DNA of 64,000 nucleotides, taken from Prevotellaceae bacterium. Lineage in GTDB: Bacteria > Bacteroidota > Bacteroidia > Bacteroidales > UBA932. Below the pieces are notes generated by a model, which worked only from the letters and a program-made list of their open reading frames with translations, searched no databases and had not been told where the DNA came from. Shown piece by piece: positions 1-9,795 of this stretch. The position numbers and the translations under genes are program-made. The stretch is from NCBI GenBank assembly GCA_031258195.1, contig JAIRNF010000039.1, forward strand, positions 1 through 64,000, written 5' to 3'. Numbering within the stretch: position 1 is the stretch's first letter; each line of letters starts with the position of its first letter.

Positions 1-2981
1 CCCACCTTCTCTATCTTCTCCTTAACGCGCCGCTCGATGGGTGAAAGGATGGCAAACGAGCTAACAGCCCCTTCGCCAAATGCCGAGTAGGTGGCGTGCT
101 GGCTAAGGTAATCGCTCAATTTTGTTATGCCAGAATTGAAGTCTTTTTTTATCAAGCATGAGGTAGTTTGCTGTTTGTTAGGCGCTTTCTGAAAAGTCAT
201 AATATTAACATCAACCGTAGCCTCGTCGAACACCTTTATTCCAGCAAAATCTATCAGTAGCAAAGGATTAGTTTGTTCAACAAAGTATCGTCGCATTTTT
301 TCGCCGTATCCGGCACGCATCCACTTGTTAGAGGTTATGAACGACAGATAGTAGCCATGGCGCAGAATATCATTACCCAGCTCGTAAAACAGGCAGTAAA
401 TATCGCCCGTGCGCTCATAAACGCTAAATTCCATCTGCTTATATACATCGGCAGCAGCACCTAGGGTCTGTAGCTGTATGTAAGGTGGGTTCCCGATTAT
501 GGCATCAAAGCCAACAAACTCACCGTCTTCGTTTAGCACTTCGGGAAACTCAAACCGCCACTCAAGCGCATGCTCGTACATGCGGTTATTCTTTATCTCG
601 CTAATAATGGCTTTATACTTGGCTAACTCTTTCTCGGCCTCCTTTACCTTCTTTTGGTGTGTTTTCTTTTCCTTTTCGCTTAGCTCAAAAAGGCTGGGAG
701 CGGTTAAGTTGGCCAACTCTTTCTCCCACTTAAGCAGGGCTTTGGCATTCTTATCGTTTTGGCCTATTTCGGTTTGTAAGCCGTTTTTAATGTCTGCTAT
801 TAGCTTCTCTAACTTACGCTTTTCCTCTTTGTTATGTGCGTTGTGGTAGTTGCTTACTGCGGTCTTATAGTCGCTAATGGTGTAGCCTACACGCTTGAGT
901 GCGGACTTTAACTCTTCATCTAAGCTAAAGCGGCTAACCAGCGAGTTTCCACATTTAATATTTATGTCGATGTTGGGCAGCGTTTCCAAATCGTTAGTAC
1001 CTGACTTGTAGTAGGCGTGCTTTAGCAGCTCAATCCATAGCCGAAGTTGGCATATTTTTACTGAGTTTGGATTAATATCTACTCCGAATAGACATTTCTC
1101 AATTATAGTTTGCTTTTCGTGAAACAGCGCTTCCTGTATGCGCTGGCTTTCGTGGTTGTGGGGAGTATACTGAAATATACCGAACTCGTTATCTGTAACA
1201 ATCAGTTCATCGTTTTCTACCGTAACCCTGTAGTCGCGTAGGCGCTTCCCTTTTCTGTCAACCAGTATGCCTAGTTCCGATTTTAGAGCAATCATTTCGT
1301 TTAGTGCAGATACGAGGTAATGCCCTGATCCTACAGCCACATCTACAATTCGAATGGAGTTAACTATTTGGTTAGCCTCGCTAACATCGTCTATCTTATT
1401 GTATAAGTCACTTATGGTTTGACACAACCAGCCCTTTATATCGTTAAACTTTTGTAGTACGGTGCGCATAATAGTATCACGACACATAAACATAGTAATA
1501 AAGCTGGGGGTGAAGAACGAACCGTCTTTATACCCATTAATTTTTTCGAATATTAAGCCAAGTACCGAAGCTGAAATAAGCTGTTTGTTTTCCTCTTGAA
1601 TATCTTCTGAGCCTTCGCTACTAAAGTCATAGGCATCTAAGAATTGCAACAGGTATTCTAGAGGGCGAAGGTTATTTACTGTTGCGCTCTTATCCTTTGC
1701 TTTAAGTATCGATTTTGGGTATAGGCTAAGCGGTCGATTATCGTGTAAATTACTTATAACAACTGTTTTTGCCTCAAGTTCAGTACGCTCAAAAAGCGAG
1801 CTATTTAAGTATGGAACCTGTACGAACTGCTTCCGAAGTCCGATACTTCTATCCTCCTCCTTACGAGCCAGCACTTGAAAGAAAAGACTATTCAGATCAT
1901 CAAAACCTTCTAATTTACTTGTGGATAAAAAGGCATAATCCTTATTTCCATTATGGTACTTGATAGTTTGCGACTCCAGCAGTTTCAAAAACAGGATACG
2001 GTTAATCCATGTTATGGATAGGTCAAGCGCAACATTGAAAAGACGTTCATCCTTCGTTGCTCCGTATTGACTAATATTAGGAATATCGGCTAGCATATCC
2101 ATTGAGTCAACAGTATCAATGGTGTTCTCAAGAATAGAACCGCTATCTCGGTTATTCACTTTTTTCCGGACAATAAACTTTCGTGTACCTTCTTTTACTT
2201 CCTCCAACCCAATAATGTGAAGCAATTCGGCATAAAACTCTTTGTTTAGTTGGTTGTAGTCATTGGTGAACGGTAACTTCAGCAAATGGGTTGGCGATAG
2301 AAATTTGTAAAGTGCTATTAACTTCTTATCGTCAGTTTTATCTGTATTGCGAAGAATTGTATCATACTCCCTTATATCGAAGTAGGTGTAAGATAACTTA
2401 TCTTGTAACTTCTCAATTTCCGGAGAGGCAATTTCTTTGTAGAAAAAATCTGTGGTAGTACCTGTTAACCTTTTCTGCTCAAAATCTTCAAATGCTCTTA
2501 CCAACTCTTTATTAGCATAAAAATACCTTTCAAACTCCTGAGCATCAAATACAAACCATTGATATATGTTGGTAACAATTAAGTAGCGTAATTCAAAGTT
2601 CTTTCCCTTCTTTCGCTCTCTGAAATAGTAAAGCGCCAACTCTTGAAACGATTTTACATTAAGGTTGCTTGTGCTCACCATTTCAGCCTTATTTGCAGGC
2701 TTCTTTACTTCAACAAGTACGCCTACTGTTGATTTAGCGTCAGTGCCATTGTGTAATACTAGGTCGCTTCGACCTTTGGTGTTTATATAGTGTTTGTTTT
2801 TGTAGTATACTTCATTCAGAAAATGAATAAGTAGGTTTTTATGGTGTTCCTCACTTTCGTTCTCGTTAATTCTATCTAGCAACGAAATCAACTCTTTTTT
2901 AAATAGCTCAATTTCGGAGCGTTCAGGCATTTGCTTTAGAAAGGCTGGGTTTAATGACTGTTTTGGAAGAGAATATGACAT
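1..2981 (-). CDS. Type IIG (Eco57I-like) restriction-modification enzyme, 5' part only
   Basis: The frame is open from an ATG at 2981 to the left edge, giving about 993 codons with the C-terminus outside the window. The N-terminal ~95 residues resemble the DUF7149 region and contain a PD-(D/E)xK-like pattern (D73, then E91-V-K93), consistent with a nuclease domain. A SAM-binding motif I (VDVAVGSGHYL, about residues 545-555) and an adenine methyltransferase motif IV (NPPY, about 831-834) follow, with the family signature LGLIFEKINGYKDGSFFTP before motif I. Family knowledge: such single-chain enzymes both methylate adenine and cleave DNA, with target recognition in the C-terminal part, which is not visible here. 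No separate specificity or methylase gene is seen on the visible side. A phage-defence role is inferred. A BREX PglX-type methylase is the main alternative, but the nuclease-like N-terminus argues against it. Confidence 0.85.
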   Translation of the reverse strand, partial: MSYSLPKQSLNPAFLKQMPERSEIELFKKELISLLDRINENESEEHHKNLLIHFLNEVYYKNKHYINTKGRSDLVLHNGTDAKSTVGVLVEVKKPANKAEMVSTSNLNVKSFQELALYYFRERKKGKNFELRYLIVTNIYQWFVFDAQEFERYFYANKELVRAFEDFEQKRLTGTTTDFFYKEIASPEIEKLQDKLSYTYFDIREYDTILRNTDKTDDKKLIALYKFLSPTHLLKLPFTNDYNQLNKEFYAELLHIIGLEEVKEGTRKFIVRKKVNNRDSGSILENTIDTVDSMDMLADIPNISQYGATKDERLFNVALDLSITWINRILFLKLLESQTIKYHNGNKDYAFLSTSKLEGFDDLNSLFFQVLARKEEDRSIGLRKQFVQVPYLNSSLFERTELEAKTVVISNLHDNRPLSLYPKSILKAKDKSATVNNLRPLEYLLQFLDAYDFSSEGSEDIQEENKQLISASVLGLIFEKINGYKDGSFFTPSFITMFMCRDTIMRTVLQKFNDIKGWLCQTISDLYNKIDDVSEANQIVNSIRIVDVAVGSGHYLVSALNEMIALKSELGILVDRKGKRLRDYRVTVENDELIVTDNEFGIFQYTPHNHESQRIQEALFHEKQTIIEKCLFGVDINPNSVKICQLRLWIELLKHAYYKSGTNDLETLPNIDINIKCGNSLVSRFSLDEELKSALKRVGYTISDYKTAVSNYHNAHNKEEKRKLEKLIADIKNGLQTEIGQNDKNAKALLKWEKELANLTAPSLFELSEKEKKTHQKKVKEAEKELAKYKAIISEIKNNRMYEHALEWRFEFPEVLNEDGEFVGFDAIIGNPPYIQLQTLGAAADVYKQMEFSVYERTGDIYCLFYELGNDILRHGYYLSFITSNKWMRAGYGEKMRRYFVEQTNPLLLIDFAGIKVFDEATVDVNIMTFQKAPNKQQTTSCLIKKDFNSGITKLSDYLSQHATYSAFGEGAVSSFAILSPIERRVKEKIEKV

Positions 2982-3169
2982 AAAATATCGTTTACCATTT
3001 ATTTTTCTAACTAAATTTTGATGATATAAACCTATATTTTTAAAATCACATCTCCTAATTTACGGCTAAAATAATAGTTAATTAATTCTTTTCGAAGATT
3101 ATTTCCAAATGACCATTCAACAGATTAACCAAGTCATCAAGTAGGAATATCAAAGTAAAACAAACATTT

Positions 3170-3177
3170 TACCTTTG
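3170..3177 (+). promoter_or_regulatory. Bacteroidota -7 element (TACCTTTG), target unclear
   Basis: A perfect match to TAnnTTTG on the plus strand. No TTTG is found about 19 bases upstream. Only a 25-codon frame (3185-3262) lies directly downstream, so it may drive a small RNA, a small peptide, or nothing. Confidence 0.35.
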
Positions 3178-3559
3178 TAGCACAATGCACAGATTAATGC
3201 AGTATTACTCGTTATTAATGAGTATACTTCGTACCCTATTTGTACCTTCCCAATATAAATAACTATAGATCAACTATTGACGTTTTCCGCATCGGGGGGG
3301 GATGAAGCCTTGTTTTTGACATGAAAATAAGAGATAAAAAAGAGGGTAAGAAAAGACAATAATACACCTGATTAACAGCAAATCGGAAAGACGGTAGACG
3401 TTTACGAAGATAGTTTGCATTCAAACAAAATGTAACAATTACTTCAGCTATTTAGTATGTTTTTATTGGGTAACGGTCTGTAAAAAACCACTCAACAAAC
3501 TATCCAAATCGAAAATAATCCTTCAAATAGAGGAACAAAAAAACTAACACAAAATAGCC

Positions 3560-3567
3560 TATATTTG
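3560..3567 (+). promoter_or_regulatory. -7 promoter element (TATATTTG) for VanZ-thrC
   Basis: A TAnnTTTG match that ends 17 bases before the ATG of the VanZ-like gene, implying a very short leader. It probably serves the VanZ-like and threonine synthase genes together. A -33 TTTG is not evident. Confidence 0.55.
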
Positions 3568-3584
3568 TAGGTAAACTTTAAAAA

Positions 3585-3992
3585 ATGCTACTACGCCATA
3601 TCAAACGGTATCCGTTTTCGCTAACAATAATCGTTGTTGTTATTTACCTTTCATTTTTTCATCCGCTGTCGGTAAAAATACCATTATTTAAGGGTTTTGA
3701 TAAGCTGGCGCATTTTTTTATGTATGCCGGAGTATCAGGTTGCTTATGGCTAGAGATTTTTTTCAACCACAAAAATGGAGTGCTAAATATACGGCGAGCA
3801 CTTATAGCGGCCGTTATCTCTCCTATACTTTTCAGTGGAGCTATTGAGTTACTACAGCAATACGCCACAAAGCATAGAGGAGGCGAGTGGTTGGACTTTG
3901 TAGCTAATACATGCGGAGTTATTATAGCAAGCCTTATCGCTTGGTTTATTTTCAAGCCGTTAATTATAAAGTCAAATAGTCAAAAAAGCTGA
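3585..3992 (+). CDS. VanZ-like family membrane protein
   Basis: A 135-aa protein with three to four hydrophobic segments (about residues 10-30, 40-62, 67-85 and 105-127). The pattern FDKLAHFFMYAGVSGCLW, followed by a GAIELLQQ...RGGEWLDFVANTCGV block, is the conserved VanZ-like core. The Bacteroidota members are small inner-membrane proteins of unproven function; the glycopeptide resistance link of the name-giving protein should not be assumed. The stop is 7 bases before threonine synthase, so the two are probably co-transcribed. Confidence 0.8.
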   Translation: MLLRHIKRYPFSLTIIVVVIYLSFFHPLSVKIPLFKGFDKLAHFFMYAGVSGCLWLEIFFNHKNGVLNIRRALIAAVISPILFSGAIELLQQYATKHRGGEWLDFVANTCGVIIASLIAWFIFKPLIIKSNSQKS

Positions 3993-3999
3993 CAGCTCT

Positions 4000-5106
4000 A
4001 TGCCCTACTCTATTCGCTACGTTTGTTCTGAATGCGGAAAACGAACAGAAGTAACCACCCTTAAGCCTCAATGCGAGTGCGGCGGTCTTTGGACGCTAAG
4101 CTATAAACCTCCGCTTTTCGACTTAAGCTTGGCTGATAACAGCATTTGGGGAATGTTCCGCTATCGCCGTTTTTTACCTCTAATAGGCGACGAGTGGCAG
4201 GCGATAACATTAGGCGAAGGAATGACACCTATCATCCGGTTTGATGAAAATTTGCTGCTGAAAATGGACTACCTTACGCCTACCCTATCGTTTAAAGATC
4301 GCGGGGCTGCCATGCTGGTTAGCCATTGTAAAGCGATAGGCGTAAAACGGGTAGTGCAAGACAGCAGCGGAAATGCAGGGAATAGCGTGGCGGCTTACTG
4401 CGCAAGAGCCGGAATCGAATGCGAAATATTCGTACCGGAAGGCACTTCCGCCATGAAGCTTAAGCTTATACAAGCGCACGGAGCCAAGCTAAGTGTCGTA
4501 CCCGGCAGCAGGGATAGCTGCGCTGAAGTATGCCGTAAAAAAGCATTTGATGAGGGAGTATATTACGCCAATCATGTGTATAATCCGTTCTTCTACCAAG
4601 GAACTAAAACATATATCTACGAGGTATATGAGCAGCTGGGGCGAATACCTCAAAACATCTTTATACCGCTGGGTAACGGAACGCTATTTATTGGTATAAT
4701 AAAAGCCCTAGAAGAGCTGTTAGAAAGCGGAATTATTGCTAAGACGCCGGCAATTTTTGCCGTTCAATCGGAATACTGCGCTCCGTTTATACAGGCTGTA
4801 AGTAAGGGCAGCAATAAGGTTGAAGGCGTTGAGGCTAAAAAAACGTTAGCCGAAGGTATCGCTATTGGTAAACCGATGCGGGCTAAAGAGATTCTCGGTT
4901 ATATATACAAATATGAAGCTAAAGTAATTCCGGCTCCTGAAAATTCTATAAAAGAAGCCCAGCAAGACCTTGCGCTTAAGGGTATATATGTCGAGTCTAC
5001 CACCGCCGCAACGTTGGCAGCCTATAAGAGCTACACTGGCATTAACGGTAAGTTGAACGACTGCTTAATACCTATGTGCGGGGCAGGCACAAAGTCAGAT
5101 AAGTAG
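4000..5106 (+). CDS. thrC: Threonine synthase
   Basis: A 368-aa fold-type II PLP enzyme that converts O-phosphohomoserine to threonine in the cytoplasm. Residues 1-35 form a zinc-ribbon-like segment (Cys9, Cys12, Cys25, Cys27), typical of the archaeal-type threonine synthase. The PLP lysine is K99 in SFKDRG, and the phosphate-side loop DSSGNAGNS follows around residues 121-129. A glycine-rich loop (PLGNGTLF) occurs near residue 225. The protein is somewhat shorter than many family members. Diaminopropionate ammonia-lyase or cysteate synthase are related folds, but the N-terminal zinc ribbon favours threonine synthase. It is co-directional with the VanZ-like gene, 7 bases apart. Confidence 0.85.
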   Translation: MPYSIRYVCSECGKRTEVTTLKPQCECGGLWTLSYKPPLFDLSLADNSIWGMFRYRRFLPLIGDEWQAITLGEGMTPIIRFDENLLLKMDYLTPTLSFKDRGAAMLVSHCKAIGVKRVVQDSSGNAGNSVAAYCARAGIECEIFVPEGTSAMKLKLIQAHGAKLSVVPGSRDSCAEVCRKKAFDEGVYYANHVYNPFFYQGTKTYIYEVYEQLGRIPQNIFIPLGNGTLFIGIIKALEELLESGIIAKTPAIFAVQSEYCAPFIQAVSKGSNKVEGVEAKKTLAEGIAIGKPMRAKEILGYIYKYEAKVIPAPENSIKEAQQDLALKGIYVESTTAATLAAYKSYTGINGKLNDCLIPMCGAGTKSDK

Positions 5107-5252
5107 AATAGCGATAGGCTGTCTGAAAGGTCAAGACTCCGCTATTCCGAGCGAAGGTAATCTCCTTGACAGCAAGCAAATATTTAGCTACATTCATCCT
5201 GACAAGCATAGCTAAAACCTTCCGCGCGGCCTTTTGCGTATTGCTCTTTGCT

Positions 5253-5393
5253 CTATTCCGCTTTTTTAAACTTACTATTACCGCATACAGGGCATTTTGG
5301 TAATTCTTCAGAGTCGCTTTTCAGTTCGATTTTATGTCCGCAATTGGCGCATTGGTAAGTGCCTTTTTCCGGCTTATCTCCCGAGTTGTACAT
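5253..5393 (-). CDS. Small zinc-ribbon (rubredoxin-like) protein
   Basis: A 46-aa frame starting MYNSGDKPEKGTYQC and ending KFKKAE. It carries two CxxC knuckles, CANC and CPVC, separated by about 18 residues, which would bind one zinc or iron. The pattern GTYQCxxCGHKIEL...LPKCPxCG is found in small Bacteroidota zinc-ribbon proteins of unknown role. It is convergent with threonine synthase. The coding call rests on the complete metal-site pattern in an uninterrupted frame. Confidence 0.7.
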   Translation of the reverse strand: MYNSGDKPEKGTYQCANCGHKIELKSDSEELPKCPVCGNSKFKKAE

Positions 5394-5541
5394 ATTCTAG
5401 CAGTTTAAATGAAACATTAATCTATGTACGCTAAACAACAACGCCTGAAAATAGTTCTGTAAAAGAGCTTACATTAATAAATTTTCAGTGCATTTAGAAT
5501 GCAAATACGTGTAATACAAAATGCGTAGTAAAAAGCATTCA

Positions 5542-5605
5542 TCATTTCGACCAAAGGGAGAAATCTGCTTGCTAATGAGGAGATTTCTCCCTTTGGTCGA
5601 AATGA
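5542..5605. repeat. Dispersed hairpin repeat, perfect 25-bp arms
   Basis: The left arm (5542-5566) and right arm (5581-5605) are perfect inverse complements around a 14-base loop. The core is TCATTTCGACCAAAGGGAG. It lies just after the 3' end of the PorP/SprF gene (minus strand), so it can act as a terminator. An almost identical copy is at 43783-43845. Confidence 0.9.
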
Positions 5606-5630
5606 CGGTAATTTTTGTTTTACAGATTTA

Positions 5631-6566
5631 TTAGTAAAAATATGCGGGGCGTGAAGAGGATTTACCGAATAGGCTATCGAACTTGAAAGCAACAAATAGT
5701 TCGTGCGAACCGTAGTTGTTAAGGTTCGCGATTTTTCCGAACCCATAGTCGAAAGAATAGCCTAATCGGATCATCGAAGTAATGTATGCTCCTGCCATAG
5801 CAGCCACTGTACTGCCTGTACGTAATACACCTCCTATCCAGAATCGGTTATTGTAAGTATCGCGCGAGTTCGTTTTTCCCATATAAAAAAGGGCGCCTCC
5901 TTCAAACATATATATGCTGTGACGATAGATTCCGGATGCTATTGGTTCTACGGTTATACCTCGCGAGATGTTTAGCTGAGCAGATAAATACGCCCATACG
6001 CTAATGCTATATTTTGTGTATATATTAGAGGGCGATATCGCTCCTAAGTGCCTAACCGATATCCCCGCTTTAACGGGTCCTTTATATTCTATACCGAAAT
6101 CAAAATCGGGAGAGTATTCGGTTCTATCGGCATAAGCCAACTCTGGGTCGCTTGGGTCAACAATTAAGGCGTTACTTGCGTGTTTCGAATCGACTAATAG
6201 TCCGGCAGAAAGACCAAGAGAAAGTGTTGACTCCGCTCCTGTTTTAATATAGAACGCGTACAAAAGACGGACGTTATACTTATCGGCTAAGCCTACCTTG
6301 TCTGTTGCCACGGTTACGCCAAATCCGGATCGTATATTGGACACATAGGTATCAAATGTACCCGCAAAAGTAGAGGGAGCCTTATTAAAACCTGCCCATT
6401 GCTGCCTTCCGAGCAAGAATACATTGGTGTTTAAGTTATTACCTACTGTAGCGGGATTATATAATGTCGGATTAAACCATCGCTGGGTAAAATCAAAATC
6501 GCTCTGTGCTTTTACAGACATAGCCGATACTACTACCAACAAAAAAACAAGTAAACGCTTTGCCAT
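5631..6566 (-). CDS. PorP/SprF family type IX secretion outer-membrane protein
   Basis: About 311 aa from the ATG at 6566, which overlaps the stop of the upstream substrate gene in a TAATG arrangement; an upstream ATG at 6578 is less likely because MAKRLLVFLLVVVSAMSVKAQ is a clean signal peptide. The mature start (FDFTQRWFNPTLYNPATVGN) is the classic PorP/SprF N-terminus, and alternating beta-strand segments run to a C-terminal aromatic residue, as in outer-membrane barrels. Family knowledge: SprF-type proteins are needed for export or surface attachment of their adjacent type-B CTD substrate. Translational coupling to the 1033-aa gene supports a dedicated pair. Confidence 0.9.
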   Translation of the reverse strand: MAKRLLVFLLVVVSAMSVKAQSDFDFTQRWFNPTLYNPATVGNNLNTNVFLLGRQQWAGFNKAPSTFAGTFDTYVSNIRSGFGVTVATDKVGLADKYNVRLLYAFYIKTGAESTLSLGLSAGLLVDSKHASNALIVDPSDPELAYADRTEYSPDFDFGIEYKGPVKAGISVRHLGAISPSNIYTKYSISVWAYLSAQLNISRGITVEPIASGIYRHSIYMFEGGALFYMGKTNSRDTYNNRFWIGGVLRTGSTVAAMAGAYITSMIRLGYSFDYGFGKIANLNNYGSHELFVAFKFDSLFGKSSSRPAYFY

Positions 6567-9500
6567 TATCTCTTCCATCGTTTTAAGATCATAATATAAC
6601 CGGTATGCTCTTTTTCTTTTCCTGTTGCTTTATCAACAGCATATAGTATATAGAAGTAAGTATCGGGAGGCATGGCTTTACCTTTATATGTTCCATCCCA
6701 ACCGTCGTCGCCTTCAAATAGCTTTATGCCAAACCTGTCGAATATAATTACCTTATACCCTTTCATAAAATAGTCGTTTACTCCGTCTCCGTTAGGAGAG
6801 AATACTTCGGGAATAAACAGCTCTGCCCTTAGCATATAGCTTCTTGCTTCTACACAGCCGTTGATGTCTGTTACCTGAACTGTAAAATTGTAGTCCGCAT
6901 CATGACCTTGAGGAACGCTACCATGCATTAATCCGTTAGTAAAGAGCATCCATGATGGGAGGCTGCCCGCGCTAATAGAAAAAGCAGGAGTATCTGCACC
7001 CGTTACCAGTTGTACGTTATACGTCTGTCCCATCCTATAGGATGGCAATGCATCGGGTTGAATATCAAATTTTATAACCTCAACATACACCGATACCGCT
7101 TCCGACTTACAGGTGCCATTATCCGTAGCTTGTATGTAGTAGGTTGTGCTTTCTGTCAGGTTGCTTGCAATGTTTATTGTACTTGCGCTGATACCGCTAA
7201 CTGATGTTACCAGCTGCGTTAAAGCGGCATCTTGGTATATGTTGTAGGTGTGTGTAGGATCTACATTAGCCATTTGTATAATGGCAGGATTATTATAGCA
7301 TACTTTTGCCACACTGGGTGTAAAAGTGGCAGTCCAAGGCGGATTAACGGTAACGGTAACCGTTTTTGGTGGTGGCGGACATGGAACATTCGTCATTTCT
7401 ACCGTGTAGCTGGTAGTTGTAGTCAGCGTAGGCGTAGTGTAGCTGGTGCCGGTATGTACTAAGCTTGCTCCTAAGTACCAGTTATAGATTGCTCCGGCAA
7501 CAGGAGCAGTCTCCGTTAAGGTAACGGAACTCCCCTCGCATATAGCCTGGTCGCTAACATTAATAGCAGGAGGCTGTGTTACGTTTACGTTTATAACCTT
7601 TAACGAAGGATTAGGTGTACAAACAGTACCTGTTACAGCTACCGTATAGCTGGTGTTAGCGGTAAGAGCTGGTGTTGTATATGATGTACCCGCATGCACC
7701 GCCATCCCGCTCAAGTACCAGGTGTATGAGGCCGCACTAATAGGCTTTGGTATGGTTAATGTTGCTGTTGAACCAGAACAAATATTAGCGTCGCTAACAT
7801 CTAGAAAAGGTAAGTCAGGGTTAACCGTTACAGCTACGTTTTGTGTATTAGAGCAACTCCCGGATGATATTGAAAACACGTAGGTAACATTTATAGGTGT
7901 ATGAGTTGTGTTTATCAGCGTTTCGTTAATTACGCTGCCTGTACCGTTACCTGCTGCATTGCCAATACCTGTAACGGCAGCTCTAGTCCAGCTATAGCTT
8001 ATTGCAGCGGCACTTGTAGCAGTATAGCTGAAAGGGGCGTTACTACAAACGCTAGCCGTTGACGGGCTGCTTAGCGTTGGGTTTAGGCTGTGTAGAATAG
8101 TAACTTGATTGGTTTTATTTGTTCCGATCGTTGCCCAAGCTTTGTCTGTACCTGCCAATGTATATTTAATAACACGACCATCCACTGCCGTACTGGCTGT
8201 AACAATAGAAAAGGTTATGCTATTAGAGCCTGCCGGTATAGTAACCGTTGGGGGGCACGATATATAATCGGAGGGTGTTGCTGTACCACCTGTATAATCG
8301 ATGCTAACAACAATATCCTGAGCTGCTGTTCCTGTTCCGTCCAGCTTAATGGTTACCGTAACGGTGCCGCCATTACATGTGCTGGTAGAGCTTACAGAAG
8401 ATATATTAACCGCTGTTGGCGCGGTAAGAGTTGCAGGCGATCCTATAGGCAGGGTCTTTGCCGTTTCTGATACGGAGCCGGCATTTACAACCCACTGTCC
8501 GTATTGTGTTACCAATATAGGAACATCTACCGTAGCAGTACCTAAGCTGGCAACGGACGCACCGCTCATTTTATAAAAATTTTGTCCGATAGTACCAAGA
8601 GATGTACCGCCAAGCCAACTATTTAATATACAAGCCGCGTTAATACTCAGTCCCGGAAAATCGGTACGAAAATCGATACCCGAAAGCACATTTGAGCCAA
8701 GGTTTTTGTATATCAGATTTAGCATAACAGTACTGCCAATAGTCGTTGTCTTGTTTTTTACGTTATCCCAAGTATAGTCTAACGTACCTTCAAGATCGTT
8801 TGTAAAGGTAAGCCCTGTACTGATTGCGGTGGTTGTTCCCGATAGTATATTATCAAAAGCAACGCCTATACCGTTATCCCAAGGACCGGTGCCGCTACAG
8901 GTAATTGCCGAGGTAGGACCAAATTTAAAAAGATTGTTTTGTGTAGAGTGTACGATATTCCCTGCGTTAGAATTTCCATAGTATGCAGAGTATGCACGGT
9001 CGAAAGAATGGCTTATAGGGAAAAAGCCCATAAAAGAACCACTTCCCCAATTATTAATTCCGCCCACAAACTGTAAGCTTTGAACTTCTGCTGATGTTAA
9101 ATTTCTCGATACATCCACACCGTTATATCCGCTAGGGTCGGGTAAAATCCAAGCTGCTCCGCCGTCGCAGCCGTTTACATAGGCGTCGAATCCATATGCA
9201 TATGAAATAGGTTGTCCTGTTGTTATATTATCGGCATTAATAGTGGCATCCAACAAAAAATAATCAGGATTGGATGTATCGTATGTTACTTTTACAGTAA
9301 CGGAAAAAGGCTCTCCATAATGGTTCCCGGAGAATTTTTTACTATACTCTCCTCGAGTCCCTGATGTAGTAATCACATCATTTCCTATTGTAAAATCAGC
9401 CGGATTATTCGATCTATATATATCATTTCCGATTTTAATAGCAAAAAGTGACGCATAAGATCCCATATCTTGATAAAATTGGTCTTCCCAAATACCCGAA

Positions 9501-9667
9501 CCCGGAAAACTTTCTCGCTGGACATGATATTTACCATTTGTTGTAACTAAAATCTTCAGCTCCCCAGGTCCTCCGCCAATGTCGAAGGTGTTATTCTGGG
9601 CGGTAACAGAATTTGAGCATAGTAATAGTATGGATACAATGAGGCATGATATGGAGTTTATTTTCAT
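6566..9667 (-). CDS. Large secreted adhesin-like protein with T9SS type-B sorting domain
   Basis: 1033 aa with a signal peptide (residues 1-23, ending VTAQ). The N-terminal ~400 residues form an unrecognised beta-rich region. A Calx-beta-like segment follows (about 420-510), then a PKD-like/Ig-like unit and two near-identical Ig-like units (SYTWYLSG...TSYTTPALTANTSYTV and a second copy). A putative Ig-like segment precedes the C-terminal ~80 residues (FIPEVFSPNGDGVNDYF...GWDGTYKGK...YTGYIMILKRWKR type), the gliding-motility-associated type-B sorting domain. It should be exported by the T9SS and displayed on or released from the cell surface. It is translationally coupled to the PorP/SprF gene. 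The ligand is unknown. Confidence 0.88.
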   Translation of the reverse strand: MKINSISCLIVSILLLCSNSVTAQNNTFDIGGGPGELKILVTTNGKYHVQRESFPGSGIWEDQFYQDMGSYASLFAIKIGNDIYRSNNPADFTIGNDVITTSGTRGEYSKKFSGNHYGEPFSVTVKVTYDTSNPDYFLLDATINADNITTGQPISYAYGFDAYVNGCDGGAAWILPDPSGYNGVDVSRNLTSAEVQSLQFVGGINNWGSGSFMGFFPISHSFDRAYSAYYGNSNAGNIVHSTQNNLFKFGPTSAITCSGTGPWDNGIGVAFDNILSGTTTAISTGLTFTNDLEGTLDYTWDNVKNKTTTIGSTVMLNLIYKNLGSNVLSGIDFRTDFPGLSINAACILNSWLGGTSLGTIGQNFYKMSGASVASLGTATVDVPILVTQYGQWVVNAGSVSETAKTLPIGSPATLTAPTAVNISSVSSTSTCNGGTVTVTIKLDGTGTAAQDIVVSIDYTGGTATPSDYISCPPTVTIPAGSNSITFSIVTASTAVDGRVIKYTLAGTDKAWATIGTNKTNQVTILHSLNPTLSSPSTASVCSNAPFSYTATSAAAISYSWTRAAVTGIGNAAGNGTGSVINETLINTTHTPINVTYVFSISSGSCSNTQNVAVTVNPDLPFLDVSDANICSGSTATLTIPKPISAASYTWYLSGMAVHAGTSYTTPALTANTSYTVAVTGTVCTPNPSLKVINVNVTQPPAINVSDQAICEGSSVTLTETAPVAGAIYNWYLGASLVHTGTSYTTPTLTTTTSYTVEMTNVPCPPPPKTVTVTVNPPWTATFTPSVAKVCYNNPAIIQMANVDPTHTYNIYQDAALTQLVTSVSGISASTINIASNLTESTTYYIQATDNGTCKSEAVSVYVEVIKFDIQPDALPSYRMGQTYNVQLVTGADTPAFSISAGSLPSWMLFTNGLMHGSVPQGHDADYNFTVQVTDINGCVEARSYMLRAELFIPEVFSPNGDGVNDYFMKGYKVIIFDRFGIKLFEGDDGWDGTYKGKAMPPDTYFYILYAVDKATGKEKEHTGYIMILKRWKR

Positions 9668-9757
9668 CTTTTTGACTATTACAGTTAGGTATTTGCTAAT
9701 GTATAAAGTCGGCTAAGTCTTCACCGTTAACGGCATTTAACGCTTAAATAGTATAAA

Positions 9758-9765
9758 CAAAAATA
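9758..9765 (-). promoter_or_regulatory. Possible -7 element for the 1033-aa substrate gene
   Basis: CAAAAATA on the plus strand reads TATTTTTG on the minus strand, matching TAnnTTTG, about 90 bases before the start at 9667. No convincing -33 element was found, so this is tentative. Confidence 0.35.
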
Positions 9766-9795
9766 GCTATATATCTCGATAAATAACCATAGTTC

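Larger units (their letters stand above)
2982..3584. other. Intergenic region between RM gene and VanZ gene
   Basis: About 600 bases without a convincing gene. It holds one clear TAnnTTTG element (3170-3177) followed by a 25-codon open frame (3185-3262, MHRLMQYYSLL...), with no recognisable ribosome binding site and no known relative. A run of eight G lies at 3294-3301. The right end carries the promoter of the VanZ-like gene. The stretch may be a remnant of a deleted gene. Confidence 0.5.
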
